Notes: generated from the sequence alone by a model not told the origin. A stretch of DNA of 42,444 bases from Parcubacteria group bacterium M6-OD1-4 (GCA_003056205.1 LSNS01000018.1:1-42444), one strand, 5' to 3'; counted from the first letter of the stretch, positions 8,713-17,591 are shown. Program-made: numbers and translations.

Positions 8713-9297
8713 ATGAAAATTGCTCTTATTTCAGACATCCATGATAACTTTCATAATCTTGTTTTAGTTTTAGAGAAAATTAGAGAGAATAAAGAAATAA
8801 AACAGATTATTTTTCTGGGAGATTTTATTAATAACGGAATTGCCAAGTTTTTAGCAGGATTTAATCTTCCAGTGTATGCGATTTGGGGGAATAATGACGG
8901 TGATCGTTGTGCAATCACCAAGACTGCTTTAGCCAAAGAAAGCAAGATGACGATTAGTAGTAATATTTATGATTTCCTAGAATTTGATAATCGAAAAATA
9001 TTTATTACTCATTACCCCGACTTAGCAAAACCCATGGCAAAATCTGGCGAGTATGATGCCGTCTTTTATGGTCATAATCATCTTCAGCATAAAGATCAAA
9101 TCGGAAATTGTTTAGTTGTTAATCCCGGTGAAATATCTGGTCATAAGGAAAACCGAGTTTCTTTTGCAGTTTATGATACCAAAACAAATGATGCCAAATT
9201 TATTGAAATTGATCATGCTGTTTATGTTAGGACTAAGGAAGTTGATAAGTATTTGAATAATTTAAACTTTGAATTTAGCAAAACCAAGGATCATTAA
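8713..9297 (+). CDS. Metallophosphoesterase, YfcE/MJ0936-like
   Basis: ISDIHDN, FLGDFINNG, IWGNNDGD, YGHNHLQ, VVNPGE motifs. Confidence 0.9.
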   Translation: MKIALISDIHDNFHNLVLVLEKIRENKEIKQIIFLGDFINNGIAKFLAGFNLPVYAIWGNNDGDRCAITKTALAKESKMTISSNIYDFLEFDNRKIFITHYPDLAKPMAKSGEYDAVFYGHNHLQHKDQIGNCLVVNPGEISGHKENRVSFAVYDTKTNDAKFIEIDHAVYVRTKEVDKYLNNLNFEFSKTKDH

Positions 9298-9307
9298 TAT
9301 TAATTTT

Positions 9308-9841
9308 ATGGAACTCATTGATATTTTAAATAGCCAGGGGCAAGCGACGGGTCTTGTTAATAGTAAAGCAGAGGTTCATCGCCAAGGCTTGTGGCATGCC
9401 GTGGCTCATGTTTGGATTGTTAATTCTCAAAAAGAAGTCCTCTTGCAACTTCGTTCCCAACAAAAAAAGTACTATCCTAATCACTGGGATATTTCTGTTG
9501 CTGGTCATATCTCTAGCGGTGAAAGTATGGTTCAAGGTGCACTTAGAGAAGTACAAGAAGAAATTGGTCTTAGCCTTAAAGTTAGGGATTTAAAGTTAAT
9601 TGGTCACTTAAAAGACAAATCAGTTCAAAATCAGAAAACATATTTTGATAATGAATTTAGTGATATTTTTCTAGTTAAATTAGATTTAGATCTCAATCAA
9701 CTTCATCTTCAAAAAGAAGAATTAGCGAGAGTTCAGTGGATATCAATAGATAAACTCAAACAATGGATTGCCACCAAGAAATCTGATTTAGTCCCGCATC
9801 TTCAGGAGTATTCTATATTGCTAAAAGCACTTCAAGACTGA
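9308..9841 (+). CDS. Nudix hydrolase (IDI/YfcD-like)
   Basis: Nudix box GHISSGESMVQGALREVQEEIGL. Start at ATG 9308 preferred over 9269 because it avoids overlap with the upstream CDS. Confidence 0.88.
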   Translation: MELIDILNSQGQATGLVNSKAEVHRQGLWHAVAHVWIVNSQKEVLLQLRSQQKKYYPNHWDISVAGHISSGESMVQGALREVQEEIGLSLKVRDLKLIGHLKDKSVQNQKTYFDNEFSDIFLVKLDLDLNQLHLQKEELARVQWISIDKLKQWIATKKSDLVPHLQEYSILLKALQD

Positions 9842-9867
9842 TTATATTTAGTCTTTAATTTATTATA

Positions 9868-9897
9868 TTGACATTAATTCTATAACTATGGTATATT
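9868..9897 (+). promoter_or_regulatory. Promoter of purA-like gene
   Basis: TTGACA (9868-9873) - 18 nt - TATATT (9892-9897); AGAAAGGA ribosome-binding site before ATG 9967. Confidence 0.65.
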
Positions 9898-9966
9898 CCA
9901 TTATTACCTTAACAATTGAATAAAATTCTGAAAAATAAATATAAACCCTAAAAGAAAGGAAAAATC

Positions 9967-11496
9967 ATGGAAAAGAAAACAGCTAAGCTGTTACAAGGTG
10001 TAAAAACCTTAAGTATTAATTGTCGCCAGTGGGGAGACACGGGTAAGGGAAAATTTGTTGATCTCTTTGCTGATTGGGCAGATATTATTGTCCGTGGTAA
10101 TGGTGGTGATAACGCTGGTCACACCATTTCTTATGAAGGGCAAGAATTAATTACCCACCTTATTCCTTCGGGAATACTTTATGATTCCCACGGAAAAATT
10201 AATATCATTGGCAGTGGAACAGTGGTTTATCCCCGGACTCTGAATCAAGAATTAAAAGGTTTAAGAGAACGTGGTTTAAGTTATGACAATCTCTGGGTGG
10301 CTTTTAATGCCCACCTAATTACTCCGGCTGAAATTGTATTAGATCGGATTAAAGAAAATGTTGCTGGCCAAAATAAAATTGGCAGTACTGGTAAGGGTAT
10401 TGGTCCGGCCTACAGCGATTTTATCGCTCGTCAGGGATTAATAGTCAATGATTTATTAAATCCAATATTCTTATGGCCAAAATTAAAACGCCACTTGAAT
10501 TATTATCGGAATATTCTGAAAAATTATGATTCTGATTTAATTAAAGAAATTATGAATCATGAGCATTTGGAATCCGGTTTGTATTATGATGATCAAAGAA
10601 TCCTTGATGATGAGAAAATCTATTTTCGTTACTTAGAATATGGTAAAGAATTTAAAAAATTTGTTTTTGATACCGATTCTTTTATCAAATCTCAATTAGG
10701 AATAAAAAATATTTTGGTTGAGGGTGCTCAAGGTGATTTATTGAGCGTTAAATTTGGTACTTACCCCTTTGTTACCTCTTCAGACCCTAGTGTTTGGGGT
10801 TTAGCTGAAGGAATTGGATTACGAGAAGCTAACTTTGATTTATCATTGGGAATCATTAAGGGTTTCTATATGACACGAGTTGGCGGTGGTCCTTTTCCAA
10901 CTGAACTTGGTGGTCTAAATTCAGAAAGACTATGTAATAAAGAGGGAATGAATCGAGAGCAAGAATTGAAATCCTATGGAGAAATTTCAGTAAATTGTGA
11001 TGATGATTTGCTTCCAGGCCATCATGATGATGAATTTCTTCAAGGTATTGCTTTACGCCAGGCTGGCCAAGAGTATGGAGCGACTACGGGACGGCCGAGA
11101 AGAGTTGGTTGGTTAGATTTACCTCTTCTCCGATATGTTTTAACTTTCAACCGTCCTGATATTATTCTCACAAAATTGGACGTTCTTGATGAGTTAGAAA
11201 TTATTCCTATTTGTCATTCCTATCAATATCAGGGCCCAGATATTTTTTGGCGGGGCAGGGAAATTCATCATTTGGATCAGCTTCAAGTAGCCATTCCAGC
11301 TGCCGAAATTTTGCAATATTGTCAGCCAATCTACACTGAATTTCCTGGTTGGAAAAAAAGCCTTAAAACTTGTAAAAGTTTTGCCGATTTTCCGTCGGAA
11401 TTCAAGGAGATTTTAAAATTTGTTGTTTCGGAAACGGGAATCCAACCACGAATAATCTCAGTTGGACCCGATCGCAAAGAAACAATTTTTTTGTAG
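9967..11496 (+). CDS. purA: Adenylosuccinate synthetase, divergent PurA-type
   Basis: NCRQWGDTGKGKFVDLFA, GNGGDNAGHTI, IGSTGKGIGPAY, VEGAQGDLLSVKFGTYPFVTSSDPS, TTGRPRRVGWLDL. Confidence 0.88.
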   Translation: MEKKTAKLLQGVKTLSINCRQWGDTGKGKFVDLFADWADIIVRGNGGDNAGHTISYEGQELITHLIPSGILYDSHGKINIIGSGTVVYPRTLNQELKGLRERGLSYDNLWVAFNAHLITPAEIVLDRIKENVAGQNKIGSTGKGIGPAYSDFIARQGLIVNDLLNPIFLWPKLKRHLNYYRNILKNYDSDLIKEIMNHEHLESGLYYDDQRILDDEKIYFRYLEYGKEFKKFVFDTDSFIKSQLGIKNILVEGAQGDLLSVKFGTYPFVTSSDPSVWGLAEGIGLREANFDLSLGIIKGFYMTRVGGGPFPTELGGLNSERLCNKEGMNREQELKSYGEISVNCDDDLLPGHHDDEFLQGIALRQAGQEYGATTGRPRRVGWLDLPLLRYVLTFNRPDIILTKLDVLDELEIIPICHSYQYQGPDIFWRGREIHHLDQLQVAIPAAEILQYCQPIYTEFPGWKKSLKTCKSFADFPSEFKEILKFVVSETGIQPRIISVGPDRKETIFL

Positions 11497-11520
11497 AGTT
11501 ATTTTCACATAATGACTCTG

Positions 11521-11552
11521 ACCGCTAGTTTTCAAGTACTAGCGGTTTTTTT
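11521..11552 (+). terminator. Intrinsic terminator
   Basis: ACCGCTAGT/ACTAGCGGT stem plus T-run. Confidence 0.88.
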
Positions 11553-11584
11553 AAAATTAATCATATTTAGTCTTTAGTTTTCTC

Positions 11585-11613
11585 TTGACCACTTTTTTCA
11601 TATTTGTTATCAT
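11585..11613 (+). promoter_or_regulatory. Promoter of the mer-like operon
   Basis: TTGACC (11585-11590) - 17 nt - TATCAT (11608-11613). Confidence 0.6.
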
Positions 11614-11635
11614 TTGAACAGTTATGCAAATGAAC
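11610..11635. promoter_or_regulatory. Putative ArsR-family operator
   Basis: Inverted repeat TCATTTG-N10-CAAATGA (11610-11616/11627-11633) overlapping the -10 and start codon; contains two TGAAC half-sites. Confidence 0.55.
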
Positions 11636-11941
11636 AAAAAAAATAAAATTAAAAAAGAATTAAAAAACCATCAAGCTTTAGTGCAATGTGCTCAAGAATT
11701 CAATATGATTGGTGATCCGACGCGCTTGAAAGTTTGTTATATTCTTTGCCATCATCAAGAACTAACAGTTGGCGAAATAGCTGATTTAGTGGGGGTTTCT
11801 ATATCTGCTGTTTCTCATACTTTGCAAAAATTAAAGGAAGGACGGGTGGTTAAAGACCGTCGGGATTTTCGTCATGTCTATTATCAATTTCGACGTTCGC
11901 CTTTAGTAACGATGATTAAAAAACGACTTAATAATTTATAA
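11624..11941 (+). CDS. ArsR/SmtB-family transcriptional regulator
   Basis: FNMIGDPTRLKVCYILCHHQELTVGEIADLVGVSISAVSHTLQKLKEGRVVKDRRDFRHVYYQ winged-helix pattern. Confidence 0.9.
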   Translation: MQMNKKNKIKKELKNHQALVQCAQEFNMIGDPTRLKVCYILCHHQELTVGEIADLVGVSISAVSHTLQKLKEGRVVKDRRDFRHVYYQFRRSPLVTMIKKRLNNL

Positions 11942-11953
11942 TGTATATTAGCG

Positions 11954-13357
11954 ATGAAAAAATTTGATTTAATTATTATTGGTGGTGGTGCCGGAGCTTT
12001 CGCCGCTGCCGTGCGAGCCAATGAATTAAAAAAACAGACGCTTATCATTAATACTGGTCTGCCTCTTGGAGGGACTTGTGTTAATGTCGGCTGTGTCCCC
12101 TCTAAAAGATTGCTGTGGGCAAGCGAATTATTACATCAGACTCAGCATCATGGTTTCTCGGGTATTGAATTAGCAATCAAGAAGTTTGATTTTTCTAAAG
12201 TAATTCAAGAGGAGTTAGCGCTAGTTAGCCAGATGCGTCAAGAAAAATATGTTCAAGTTTTAAGTAATTTAGAATATGTTCAGGCAATTTCTGGCCGAGC
12301 AAAATTTATTTCTCCAGTGGCCGTAGAAGTCGATGGTAAAAAAATAATGGCGAAAAAAATTATTATTGCGGTAGGCTCCACGGCTCGAGTTCCAGAGATT
12401 CTTGGTTTGCAAAAGGTGGGTTTTCTCACTCATATTGAAGCTTTAAAACTTAAAAAACAACCCCGGAGTCTAATAATTATCGGAGCGGGGCCACTCGGTC
12501 TAGAATTTGCTCAAATGTATGCTCGTTTTGGTACGACGGTTACTATCTTACAGCGTAGTTCCAGGATTCTGCCTCGAGCCGAGAAGGAGCTGACAAAACG
12601 TTTAACGGAAATTTTAATTGCCGAAAAGATTACTATCAAAACTCGGGTAGAGATAAAGAGCGTTAGTCAGCGCGGAGCACAAAAAATTATTAGTTTAAAA
12701 GTTAATGGTCGAGCAGAAAAAATTCAAGCTGAGGAAATTCTATTGGCGAGTGGTAAAATCCCTAATACCACAAATTTAGGATTGGAAAAAATTGGTGTTC
12801 AGATTGATCAACGACAAGCAGTGATTGTTAATAAGAATTTTCAAACGGCAACTAAAAATATTTTTGCAGTTGGCGATGTCATCAGTGCTCCATTACGTTT
12901 AGAAACAACTGCTGGCCGTGAAGGCACATTGGCTACTGATAATGCTTTAACTGGCAGTAGCTTATCTTTAGATTATCAAACCGTACCTTATACTGTTTTT
13001 ACCGACCCGCAATTAGCTGGAGTAGGTTTAACTGAAGAAGAACAGATTAAAGAATTAGGACTTTGTGCTTGTCGGACAGTTCAGTTTACCAGTGTTCCGA
13101 AAGCAATTATTATGGGTCAAACTACCGGACTAATAAAAATGCTTATTCATCCGGAAACTCAACAGATTATGGGGGTTCATATTTTGGGTCCACAGGCGGG
13201 GGAATTAATTGCTCAGGCGATGATTTTAATTAAAAATAAAAACACGATTGAAGAAGTAGTTAATTCACTACCAATGTTTCCCACTCTAGCTGAAGCCTTA
13301 AAAATTGTTGCTTTGTCATTTACAAAAGATATCTCTAAATTAAGTTGTTGTATTTAA
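11954..13357 (+). CDS. merA: Mercuric reductase (no N-terminal HMA domain)
   Basis: GGTCVNVGCVPSK redox motif, FAD/NAD motifs, and C-terminal FTKDISKLSCCI with the vicinal Cys pair typical of MerA. Confidence 0.9.
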   Translation: MKKFDLIIIGGGAGAFAAAVRANELKKQTLIINTGLPLGGTCVNVGCVPSKRLLWASELLHQTQHHGFSGIELAIKKFDFSKVIQEELALVSQMRQEKYVQVLSNLEYVQAISGRAKFISPVAVEVDGKKIMAKKIIIAVGSTARVPEILGLQKVGFLTHIEALKLKKQPRSLIIIGAGPLGLEFAQMYARFGTTVTILQRSSRILPRAEKELTKRLTEILIAEKITIKTRVEIKSVSQRGAQKIISLKVNGRAEKIQAEEILLASGKIPNTTNLGLEKIGVQIDQRQAVIVNKNFQTATKNIFAVGDVISAPLRLETTAGREGTLATDNALTGSSLSLDYQTVPYTVFTDPQLAGVGLTEEEQIKELGLCACRTVQFTSVPKAIIMGQTTGLIKMLIHPETQQIMGVHILGPQAGELIAQAMILIKNKNTIEEVVNSLPMFPTLAEALKIVALSFTKDISKLSCCI

Positions 13358-13368
13358 ACTCTAAAATT

Positions 13369-13737
13369 ATGACTACTAAAAAACCAATTAAAATTGGGCT
13401 ATTAGCGGGGTTTATTGCTTCTTTATGTTGTCTTGGACCATTAATTCTGATTGTTCTCGGAATTGGCGGGGTTAGTACTGCCTTGGCAATTGGACAAAAA
13501 AGTCCTTATTTTTTAGCTCTGGGAATTTTAATTTTAGGGGGTGGTTTAGGATTTTATTATTGGCGCCAACATCAAGAAGCTTGTCAAAAATGTGAGGTTG
13601 TACGATTTAATTGGCAAAAAATGTTAGCGCTTATTATTCTAGCTTGTGCTATTTTTTTCATTGTTTACTATCTTTTATTATATGTGGTCGTTCCTTGGTT
13701 AGCACCACTGGTCTATAAAAATTTTTATTCTTATTAA
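13369..13737 (+). CDS. merT: MerT-like mercuric transport membrane protein
   Basis: First TM segment LLAGFIASLCCLGPLILIVLGIGG with the Cys-Cys pair of MerT/MerF-type transporters; later CQKC pair. ATG 13369 avoids overlap with merA. Confidence 0.75.
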   Translation: MTTKKPIKIGLLAGFIASLCCLGPLILIVLGIGGVSTALAIGQKSPYFLALGILILGGGLGFYYWRQHQEACQKCEVVRFNWQKMLALIILACAIFFIVYYLLLYVVVPWLAPLVYKNFYSY

Positions 13738-13759
13738 TCCATTCTCATTTTTAAATTTT

Positions 13760-14128
13760 ATGAAGAAAAATATTATTATTACCATTATTGTTATTGTTAG
13801 CGCTGGTTTGATTGGTTTAGTTGTTAGACAAGCGCGACTAACAGCCTCGCGGTCAGCTCTCAAAGCGGCTACTAGCCATTCTGAAATTCAGTCCACTGCC
13901 AATCTTCGACAAGCAACTATGAAAATCTCCGGAATGTTTTGTACTAGTTGTGCAACGGGGATTGAGTATTCCTTAAAAGGGAAACCGGGAGTTGTCTCAG
14001 CGACTGTTGATTATAATAGTAAAATTGGTCAAGTAGTTTACAATCCAGCCCAGATTTCTAAAGTAGAAATTATTCAGGCCGTTAAGCCTTATATAGCAGT
14101 AATTACCAATGATCAGTCCTTTAAATAA
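13760..14128 (+). CDS. Membrane-anchored MerP-like heavy-metal-associated (HMA) protein
   Basis: N-terminal TM segment, then MKISGMFCTSCATGIEYSLKGKPGVVSATVDYNSKIGQVVYNPAQ (HMA CxxC). Confidence 0.85.
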   Translation: MKKNIIITIIVIVSAGLIGLVVRQARLTASRSALKAATSHSEIQSTANLRQATMKISGMFCTSCATGIEYSLKGKPGVVSATVDYNSKIGQVVYNPAQISKVEIIQAVKPYIAVITNDQSFK

Positions 14129-14250
14129 GTACTAGTTTATTTAAATTTTCCTTAAATCTTAATTATTTTATCATTGACAGAATATCATTACTATACTATT
14201 ATAATCTTAATTATTGTTAAAATTGTTCATTAAAATAGAAAGGAAATGTT

Positions 14251-14853
14251 ATGAGTAATGATCTCGGTATCTTAGTACCATGGGTGATTGCTCATGGATA
14301 TTTATTAATCCTTTTGGTGGGAATAATTGAAGGACCTTTTATGGCGTTGGCAGCCGGCATTGCTGTTGCCTTAGGTTATTTTAATATTTACATTATTATA
14401 GTTCTGGCTTTCTTAGGTGATACAATTGGCGATTTATTTTATTATGGCCTTGGTTATTTAGGGTCTAATTTTAATAAATTTGCCTTTCTGAAAAAATTAA
14501 TAAATCAGCCCCGAGCACAAAAGATAAAAAAGATTCTTTTGAATAACACGGTTCGGGCGGTAGTAATTATCAAGCTTTCTCCCGGGGTTGGTTTTCTCGG
14601 ATTAATTGTTCTCGGATCGATTCGGGCTTCTTTTAAGAAGTTGGTGAAAACCGCAATTCTGGTTTCTATTCCAAAATCAATTCTTTTTGTTCTGATTGGA
14701 TATTGGGCTGGTCAAGCTTATCTGCAATTAGACAAAACTATCGCTCAGGGACGATATATCATTTTAGGAATTACTATTTTTTTGCTTTTAGGATATTTTG
14801 CCTATTTAAAATTGGTAAAGTTAATTACAAGAAAATTAGAAGGAAAGGAATAA
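14251..14853 (+). CDS. DedA/VTT-domain membrane protein
   Basis: EGPFMALAAGIAVALGYFN, FLGDTIGDLFYYGLGY, SPGVGFLGLIVLG; AGAAAGGA ribosome-binding site. Confidence 0.78.
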   Translation: MSNDLGILVPWVIAHGYLLILLVGIIEGPFMALAAGIAVALGYFNIYIIIVLAFLGDTIGDLFYYGLGYLGSNFNKFAFLKKLINQPRAQKIKKILLNNTVRAVVIIKLSPGVGFLGLIVLGSIRASFKKLVKTAILVSIPKSILFVLIGYWAGQAYLQLDKTIAQGRYIILGITIFLLLGYFAYLKLVKLITRKLEGKE

Positions 14854-14857
14854 AATG

Positions 14858-14886
14858 GGAGTTTAAAAAATTAAACTCCTTTTTTT
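14858..14886 (+). terminator. Intrinsic terminator
   Basis: GGAGTTTAA/TTAAACTCC plus T-run. Confidence 0.85.
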
Positions 14887-14966
14887 ATAAATTATTTTTT
14901 ATTTCTAAATATGTTATAATTTTTAAATAGAGAATTGATTAGTTATTCTATTGATATTTTTAAAAT

Positions 14967-15350
14967 ATGATTAATAAGAATCTTACTTATGCTGTTGTTG
15001 GTGCTTCTAATAATCTGGAAAAGTATGGTTATCAAGTTTTTAAAGATTTACTTCAAGCTGGTTTTCGAGTAATTCCTATTAATCCTAAACTAGGAAAAAT
15101 ATTAGAGGAAAAAGTTTATCCTACCTTAAGTGCTTATAAACAGAAAATTGATCTTGTTATTTTTGTTGTTCCTCCTGTGATTACTCAGAAAGTTTTAAAA
15201 GAAGTTAATAATTTAAAAATCAAAAAAGTTTGGTTACAACCTGGCAGCGAAAGTTCAGCTGCCATAGAATTTTGTCGACAACATAAAATTGATTGTGTTC
15301 ATGGCGCTTGCATCATGTTCGAGCGACGTCAGCCTCAGTCTAATTACTAA
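14967..15350 (+). CDS. CoA-binding domain protein (YccU-like)
   Basis: YAVVGASNNLEKYGYQVFKDLLQAGFRVIPINP and VWLQPGSES. Confidence 0.85.
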   Translation: MINKNLTYAVVGASNNLEKYGYQVFKDLLQAGFRVIPINPKLGKILEEKVYPTLSAYKQKIDLVIFVVPPVITQKVLKEVNNLKIKKVWLQPGSESSAAIEFCRQHKIDCVHGACIMFERRQPQSNY

Positions 15351-15362
15351 AATAAATAAACT

Positions 15363-16163
15363 ATGAATTTAAAAATTCTTCATTTAAATATCGAACGTAA
15401 TCGACACTTGAAATCAGTTATTAAACTTCTTTAAGATGAAAAACCTGACCTAGTCTGTTTTGAAGAGGCTTTAAGTATGGATGTTACAAAAATAGCCTTA
15501 GAGTTAGATTATCATCTCGCTTTTGCTCCACTGTTGATTTTAAAAGAGGAATCAGAACAAGAAGGAGAGGGTTCGGCAATTCTTTCGCGTTTTCCAATAA
15601 TAAAAATTAAGAAATATAAATATAGTGATCATCCTTCAGCAGATATTTTAGTTCGCACTCCAGAGCAAGTTGCTTCTCATCAGGGGAAAAGAGCAAGCGA
15701 TCGTTTTTTATATAATTATACCTTATTAGCTATTACTATTAAGAATCAGCACGGGAAACCAATTACTATCGCCACCACTTATTTCCCGGTTGTTGATCAT
15801 AATAGCCCTGGCTTAGCAGATCATGAATTAAAGAGTTTAGAAGATGTTCAAGAATTAGAACATATTGATTTTACTCTAGAACATTTTCTTTCTAAATTGA
15901 GATTATTAAAAGCTCCAATAATTTTCACAGCTGATTTAAATAATGCTCGTGGTGAATATGTTTATGATACGATTGCTAATGAATTAGTTGATATTGTCCC
16001 GCAGTCAGTACTGTCCACGATTGACCCTAAATTACATCGTCATCGCGGATTAAAGTTAGTTGTGGACACGATTATGATTAGCCCGAACATCTCTGTTAAA
16101 AGTTTCACTATGATCCAGGGAGTTAGCGATCACCAAGCTTTAATTGCTTCTCTTAAGATTTAA
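15363..16163 (+). pseudogene. Endonuclease/exonuclease/phosphatase-family protein interrupted by an in-frame TAA
   Basis: MNLKILHLNIERNRHLKSVIKLL*DEKPDLVCFEEALSMDVT... is collinear with the EEP fold; TAA at 15432-15434; the rest of the ORF (15477..16163) contains TADLNNARGEYVYD and SDHQALIA. Confidence 0.8.
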
Positions 16164-16228
16164 TTAGGTTTAAATCTAATTAATATCATTGATTTAAATG
16201 AGTTTTTATGGTAATTTTTTATTATCTA

Positions 16229-16244
16229 GTTCTTTAAAATTTAG
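16229..16244 (+). promoter_or_regulatory. boxA-like leader element without hairpin
   Basis: GTTCTTTAAAATTTAG shortly after a TATTAT -10-like hexamer (16220-16225), then AAAAAAAACAAAAATCATG. Confidence 0.4.
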
Positions 16245-16266
16245 AAATACAAAAAAAACAAAAATC

Positions 16267-16827
16267 ATGATAAAAATCAATGCTCTTGAATTAAGAAAAT
16301 TGTTGGCAGTAATGGAGGCTAGAGGTTTTTCCATTCCCGAGGTTATTTCTTTAATTAGAAAAAATATCAGTCAACAAGAAAAAAATGAATCAACTGATAA
16401 ATTAGTTTTTGTCGTTGATTACTCTAAAACTGTTCCAGAAATGATCAAGTTGGGTCGTTATGACTGGAAAAACAGCGGTGTCAGTAAAAAGAATTTCCCA
16501 AAGTTGAATAAATCTTCCGATAAAATAAAATTATCGGGAAAATTATTTTCTTTGGAGTGGGGAATTAGCAGGAAAAAGGCGATTAGCAAAATGAAAAAAC
16601 TAGGTTATCGTCCGGCGACATTTTTTGAACTTTTATTTTTAGGTTATTTATTTCCGAACCTACAACGTTTATTTCCAATTGTTGCCTTGGCTTCAGTTTG
16701 GGATGATGAACATGGTGCTCATAGCATTCCCTATCTCGATGCTAATGGTGATTGGCGGGGATTGAGTCTCAGTTATCTCTTTGATGATTGGGAGGGTAAA
16801 TTTCATTTTTTAGGAATAAAGATTTAA
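16267..16827 (+). CDS. Uncharacterised protein, paralog of the 33918..34421 product
   Basis: FVVDYSKTVPEMIKLGRYDWKNSGVSKKNFP / GYRPATFFELLFLGYLFPNLQRLFPIVALASVW match VDYSQTLKRMITNGNYDWIHSDITKEHFP / GYRPAILAELLVLGETNPKLQSQFPIIALGSVW. ATG 16267 preferred over 16198. Confidence 0.75.
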   Translation: MIKINALELRKLLAVMEARGFSIPEVISLIRKNISQQEKNESTDKLVFVVDYSKTVPEMIKLGRYDWKNSGVSKKNFPKLNKSSDKIKLSGKLFSLEWGISRKKAISKMKKLGYRPATFFELLFLGYLFPNLQRLFPIVALASVWDDEHGAHSIPYLDANGDWRGLSLSYLFDDWEGKFHFLGIKI

Positions 16828-16850
16828 TAATTTATTCCTGATAACTTTTA

Positions 16851-16886
16851 AATCTCGTTTTATTTAGTTATAACGGGATTTTTTTT
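16851..16886 (+). terminator. Intrinsic terminator
   Basis: AATCTCGTT/AACGGGATT stem plus T-run. Confidence 0.75.
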
Positions 16887-16892
16887 ATATTT

Positions 16893-16921
16893 TTGACAAA
16901 AATTAATAATAATGATATTAT
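16893..16921 (+). promoter_or_regulatory. Promoter
   Basis: TTGACA - 17 nt - TATTAT with TG extension. Confidence 0.7.
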
Positions 16922-16968
16922 CTAACTTTAAGTAGTTCATTAAAATTTTCATTAAAAATAAAAAAATC

Positions 16969-17544
16969 ATGAAAAAACAGGAATTTTTGAAGGAGTATGC
17001 TTCACCTTTTATGGTATCAGTGTTAAGCAGTATTCTTTGTTTATTTATTTTTTTGGTTTTCCGCTTTAAACCGGTCACAGAATTAATTTTATTCCAGAAG
17101 GCAAGCAATACTTTTGCTGGGTTACCAGTGATTTATCATTTCTTCTTTATTTCCCGTTATTGGGATATTCTATTTGTTTTCCTATTCACTCTTTTATTAA
17201 CGGCAATTATCCAATATATTAAAGATTCTCAGGACGATTTTACCTCTGGTTTAAGTATTGGTTTGATTCTTACAGTATTTGTTTCGTTGATATTTGTTTT
17301 TGCCATTAGTCCAGTTATTGCTGGCGCTATTATTTTAGTTTTAACTTTGTTAATGGCCATGGGATCTAATTTTGAAGTGATACATGGGTTTGTGATTACT
17401 AGCAGTATTATTTTTGGTATTGCTATTTCATTGGTATCTAGTTTCGCTTTTGGTTTTATCGTGATGTTGGCTTTTTTTGTAATTTCTATCGTAATTATTG
17501 AATTAATTTTGATTTTTAAAATATTATTAAAAAAAGATTTCTAA
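16969..17544 (+). CDS. Hypothetical multi-pass membrane protein
   Basis: 191-aa ORF, several hydrophobic segments, promoter and terminator flanks. Confidence 0.65.
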   Translation: MKKQEFLKEYASPFMVSVLSSILCLFIFLVFRFKPVTELILFQKASNTFAGLPVIYHFFFISRYWDILFVFLFTLLLTAIIQYIKDSQDDFTSGLSIGLILTVFVSLIFVFAISPVIAGAIILVLTLLMAMGSNFEVIHGFVITSSIIFGIAISLVSSFAFGFIVMLAFFVISIVIIELILIFKILLKKDF

Positions 17545-17591
17545 AATATTATTAAAAAAGATAAAAGACAAAAAAGCTAAAGAATTATAAA

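Noticed and set aside
8057-8945. Minus-strand ORFs at 8057..8278 and 8751..8945
   Set aside because: Opposite identified hydrolase and phosphoesterase genes; low-complexity shadow ORFs.
9326-9593. ORFs 9326..9556 (-) and 9354..9593 (+)
   Set aside because: Overlap the Nudix coding frame in other frames; no independent support.
9967-11496. PurZ-type (2-aminoadenine) enzyme from a phage
   Set aside because: The catalytic Asp of the GDxGKGK motif is retained and no phage genes surround it.
17517-17561. AAAATATTATTAAAAAAGA direct repeat at the end of the 16969 gene
   Set aside because: Short AT-rich duplication, plausible by chance or slippage; no functional signal.
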